64,000 nt of DNA from Pseudomonas haemolytica. Its GTDB lineage: Bacteria > Pseudomonadota > Gammaproteobacteria > Pseudomonadales > Pseudomonadaceae. This document shows, in pieces, positions 62,005-64,000 of the stretch. Below the pieces are notes generated by a model that was not told where the DNA came from, did no database searches, and saw nothing but the letters and a program-made list of their open reading frames with translations. The position numbers and the translations under genes were made by a program. Every line of letters begins with the position of its first letter. Position 1 is the stretch's first letter. Location: positions 496,001-560,000 of the forward strand of contig NZ_VOIW01000003.1 of the NCBI RefSeq assembly GCF_009659625.1, given 5' to 3'.

Positions 62005-62622
62005 ATGTACCACGGGGAACGTTTCAACGCCTGGAGCCATTTGCTCGGTGCAGTCGCGGCGTGTATTGGCGCCGTATGGATGTTGGTGGTGGCAAGCCTG
62101 GACGGCAGCCCCTGGAAGATCGTCAGCGTGGCGATCTATGGCTTTACCCTGATGGTGCTGTACAGCGCATCGACGGTGTACCACAGCGTGCAAGGGCGGC
62201 GAAAAGAGATCATGCAGAAGGTTGATCACTTTTCCATCTACCTGTTGATCGCCGGCAGCTACACGCCGTTCTGCCTGGTGACCCTACGCGGGCCGTGGGG
62301 CTGGACGTTGTTCGGGATTGTGTGGGGGCTGGCGGTGATTGGCATCCTGCAAGAGATCAAGCCGCGCTCGGAGGCGCGGATTCTATCCATCGTGATCTAC
62401 GCGGTGATGGGCTGGATCGTACTGGTGGCGGTCAAGCCGCTGATGGCGGCGCTGGGTACGGCAGGGTTTATCTGGCTGGCGTCGGGCGGGGTGCTGTACA
62501 CCGTCGGCATCATCTTTTTTGCCCTGGAAGATCGCCTGTGCCATTCCCATGGCATCTGGCATTTGTTTGTGATCGGCGGCAGCCTGCTGCATTTCGTGGC
62601 GATCATGCATTACGTGCTTTGA
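62005..62622 (+). CDS. Hemolysin III family (PAQR-like) membrane protein
   Basis: A 205-residue protein with seven spans. ERFNAWSHLLGAVAACIGAV (residues about 5-24) holds the first conserved His; YSASTVYHSVQGRRKEIMQK, VDHFSIYLLIAGSYTPFCL and the C-terminal HSHGIWHLFVIGGSLLHFVA carry the Ser/Asp/His metal site of the superfamily. Function in Pseudomonas is not established. GGAGG lies ten bases before the ATG. Divergent from mdcR across 145 bases. Confidence 0.92.
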   Translation: MYHGERFNAWSHLLGAVAACIGAVWMLVVASLDGSPWKIVSVAIYGFTLMVLYSASTVYHSVQGRRKEIMQKVDHFSIYLLIAGSYTPFCLVTLRGPWGWTLFGIVWGLAVIGILQEIKPRSEARILSIVIYAVMGWIVLVAVKPLMAALGTAGFIWLASGGVLYTVGIIFFALEDRLCHSHGIWHLFVIGGSLLHFVAIMHYVL

Positions 62623-62631
62623 CCTGTGGTA

Positions 62632-62645
62632 GCTGGCAAGCCAGC
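62632..62645. terminator. Small hairpin between convergent hlyIII and lysR genes
   Basis: GCTGGC-AA-GCCAGC is a six-pair perfect hairpin in the 28-base gap. It may be a degraded REP unit of the GCTGGCTTGCC class. No T-tract. Confidence 0.4.
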
Positions 62646-62650
62646 CCTGT

Positions 62651-63562
62651 CTACAATCGATCAAGCAACTCGCGCGCCCGGTTGCCGAAGATCTGCAGCA
62701 GGTCGGCTAACATATGCGGAGGCGGTTCGTTGGCGCGGGTCAGGGCGTACAGGGTAATCGGTAGCTGCGGGACCAGCGTGCGGATGCACATTGTCGCCGT
62801 GGAGGCACCGAGGGCCGTAAAGGGGGCGATCACGGTTATCCCCGCACCGGACTCAACCATGGCCCGCGCAAGGGAATAGGTTTGTACGGAAATGCTTATT
62901 TGCGGCGGTGGGTCGAGATTTTCCAGATAGCTGTCGAGCTTGGCCGCCAATGGATCAGCGCTGGAAAGACCAATCAGCGATGTATTGGCCAGTTCGGCCA
63001 AAGGTAATGGCCTATTTGATTCAGCCTCAGGCCAGTACGCCTTGGCGGCCAAAGCCACCAGCGCCCCGTTCGCCAGTACCTGGGAGGTGAGCCCAGGGTG
63101 GCCGGAGAAATTCAGGGTAAGCGCCAGGTCGATCTCACGCATCAATAACTGCTGTACGAGCTCGCGGCTATGGTCGCTGGACAGCTCACAGACCATGTCC
63201 GGGTAGCTGCGCTTCCATTCGAGTATGGATGGCGGCAGCAGTGACTGCGCCAGCGCGGGGATAGCGCCAATGCGCACGCTTTGCTTCGGCGCATGGCGCA
63301 AACTCTTGGCCAGGCGCAGCACCCCTTGCAGGCTCGTGGTGACTTTCTGGACTTCACTTTCCAGTGCCAGGGCTTCCGGGGTGGGTTGTAGTTTGCCGCG
63401 CACCCTGAGAAACAACGGAAAGCCCAACTGCAGTTCAGCGTGCTGCAACACCTTGCTCACCGCCGGTTGCGAGACGTGCAGCAACTGTGCGGCGGCACTC
63501 ACGGAGCCTGTCTGACGGATGGCCTGGAAAATTTCGATATGTCGCAAGCGCATGGATTTCAT
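62651..63562 (-). CDS. LysR-family transcriptional regulator
   Basis: A 303-residue regulator. The helix-turn-helix region is MRLRHIEIFQAIRQTGSVSA followed by AAQLLHVSQPAVSKVLQHAE; the effector-binding domain (about 90-290) shows SVRIGAIPALAQSLLPP. Start could be 63562 or 63553, both ATG. It is divergent from a D-amino-acid-dehydrogenase-like gene, which it may control. Confidence 0.9.
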   Translation of the reverse strand: MKSMRLRHIEIFQAIRQTGSVSAAAQLLHVSQPAVSKVLQHAELQLGFPLFLRVRGKLQPTPEALALESEVQKVTTSLQGVLRLAKSLRHAPKQSVRIGAIPALAQSLLPPSILEWKRSYPDMVCELSSDHSRELVQQLLMREIDLALTLNFSGHPGLTSQVLANGALVALAAKAYWPEAESNRPLPLAELANTSLIGLSSADPLAAKLDSYLENLDPPPQISISVQTYSLARAMVESGAGITVIAPFTALGASTATMCIRTLVPQLPITLYALTRANEPPPHMLADLLQIFGNRARELLDRL

Positions 63563-63660
63563 AACCTTAACTTATAGGTGGCTTACCTTTATTCATTGTT
63601 CAACTTTTGTCACTTGAACCTACTCTGGATTTCGTTTCAATCCATGTGAGGTTTTTCGGA

Positions 63661-64000
63661 ATGGCAAAGCGAGTATGTATCATCGGCGGCGGCGTCATAG
63701 GCTTGGCGAGCGCTTATGCATGTGTGCGTGCAGGCATGGAAGTCACCTTGGTCGAAGCGCAAAAAAAGTTGGGTAATGCCACCAGTTTTGCGAACGGCGG
63801 CCAACTGTCCTATCGCTACGTCACGCCCCTTGCCGATGCCGGCGTGCCACTCCAGGCGCTTGGTTTTCTGCTGCGCTCGGAGTCGCCCCTGAAACTCAGG
63901 CCCCGGCTGGACCTTTCGCAATGGCGCTGGCTCGCCTCTTTCATAGGGGCCTGCCGTTCCTCGGTCAACCGTACAAACTCCGCACATTTGCTTCGCCTGG
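63661..64000 (+). CDS. D-amino acid dehydrogenase-like FAD oxidoreductase, N-terminal part
   Basis: The first 113 codons of a DAO-family flavoenzyme; the gene runs off the window. RVCIIGGGVIGLASAYACVR (residues 4-23) is the FAD-binding motif, followed by NATSFANGGQLSYRYVTPLA, which is characteristic of DadA-type D-amino acid dehydrogenases. The 98-base gap to the divergent LysR gene should hold both promoters. Exact substrate cannot be told. Confidence 0.85.
   Translation, partial: MAKRVCIIGGGVIGLASAYACVRAGMEVTLVEAQKKLGNATSFANGGQLSYRYVTPLADAGVPLQALGFLLRSESPLKLRPRLDLSQWRWLASFIGACRSSVNRTNSAHLLRL

Overview
The window is GC-rich, densely coded chromosomal DNA from a Pseudomonas, most likely of the P. 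fluorescens group. The evidence is protein content, a gene order that from memory matches P. aeruginosa PAO1 from ilvD to the pil-chp chemosensory cluster, and many dispersed REP/REPIN palindromes typical of fluorescent pseudomonads. I see no rRNA, tRNA, CRISPR array, insertion sequence or prophage.

Layout. 1-7.7 kb: 5' end of ilvD, a DUF4153 membrane protein, a Bcr/CflA-type exporter, rlmI, an HDOD protein, mutM, a 2[4Fe-4S] ferredoxin and coaD. 7.7-12.2 kb: laoCBA with the divergent repressor laoR (long-chain alcohol/aldehyde oxidation), with a palindrome inside the laoC promoter. 12.2-17.7 kb: a sulfurtransferase, a YheT hydrolase, rsmD and a pair of M16 proteases (one active, one lacking the zinc motif). 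18-22.1 kb: ftsY-ftsE-ftsX and rpoH. 22.3-29.8 kb: mtgA, a DUF423 protein, thiS-thiG, trmB, then the leftward metX-metW-DUF4426-rdgB-hemW-DUF3392 run. 30-34.7 kb: yggS-proC-yggT, divergent pilT, an NlpC/P60 protein and a TM2 protein. 34.8-40.8 kb: gshB, tonB3-like, yqgE(algH)-ruvX and pyrR-pyrB-pyrC', all leftward. 41-50.8 kb: pilG-pilH-pilI-pilJ-chpA-chpC, the Pil-Chp surface-sensing system, here without the pilK methyltransferase and chpB methylesterase genes.

50.8-53.7 kb is the only clearly accessory stretch. It reads as two tandem, diverged copies of one module: REPIN, HigA-type antitoxin gene, a conserved two-hairpin element, a small DUF6124-like gene and a long inverted repeat. In copy 1 higA is intact but the small gene is broken, and an extra cloverleaf-like foldable element is present. 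In copy 2 higA is only a 3' remnant, the small gene is intact, and a frameshifted type-44 polymorphic-toxin tip with a possible immunity gene lies between them. This is the part of the window most worth study.

53.7-61.9 kb holds a complete malonate-use cluster: mdcABCDEGH for biotin-independent malonate decarboxylase, madLM for malonate uptake, and convergent mdcR as LysR-type regulator. 62-64 kb: a hemolysin III-family membrane protein, a LysR regulator and the start of a divergent D-amino-acid-dehydrogenase-like gene cut by the window edge.

REPINs or half-REPs lie at nearly every convergent gene junction, and the reported start codons were chosen from ribosome-binding sites, overlaps and family lengths.
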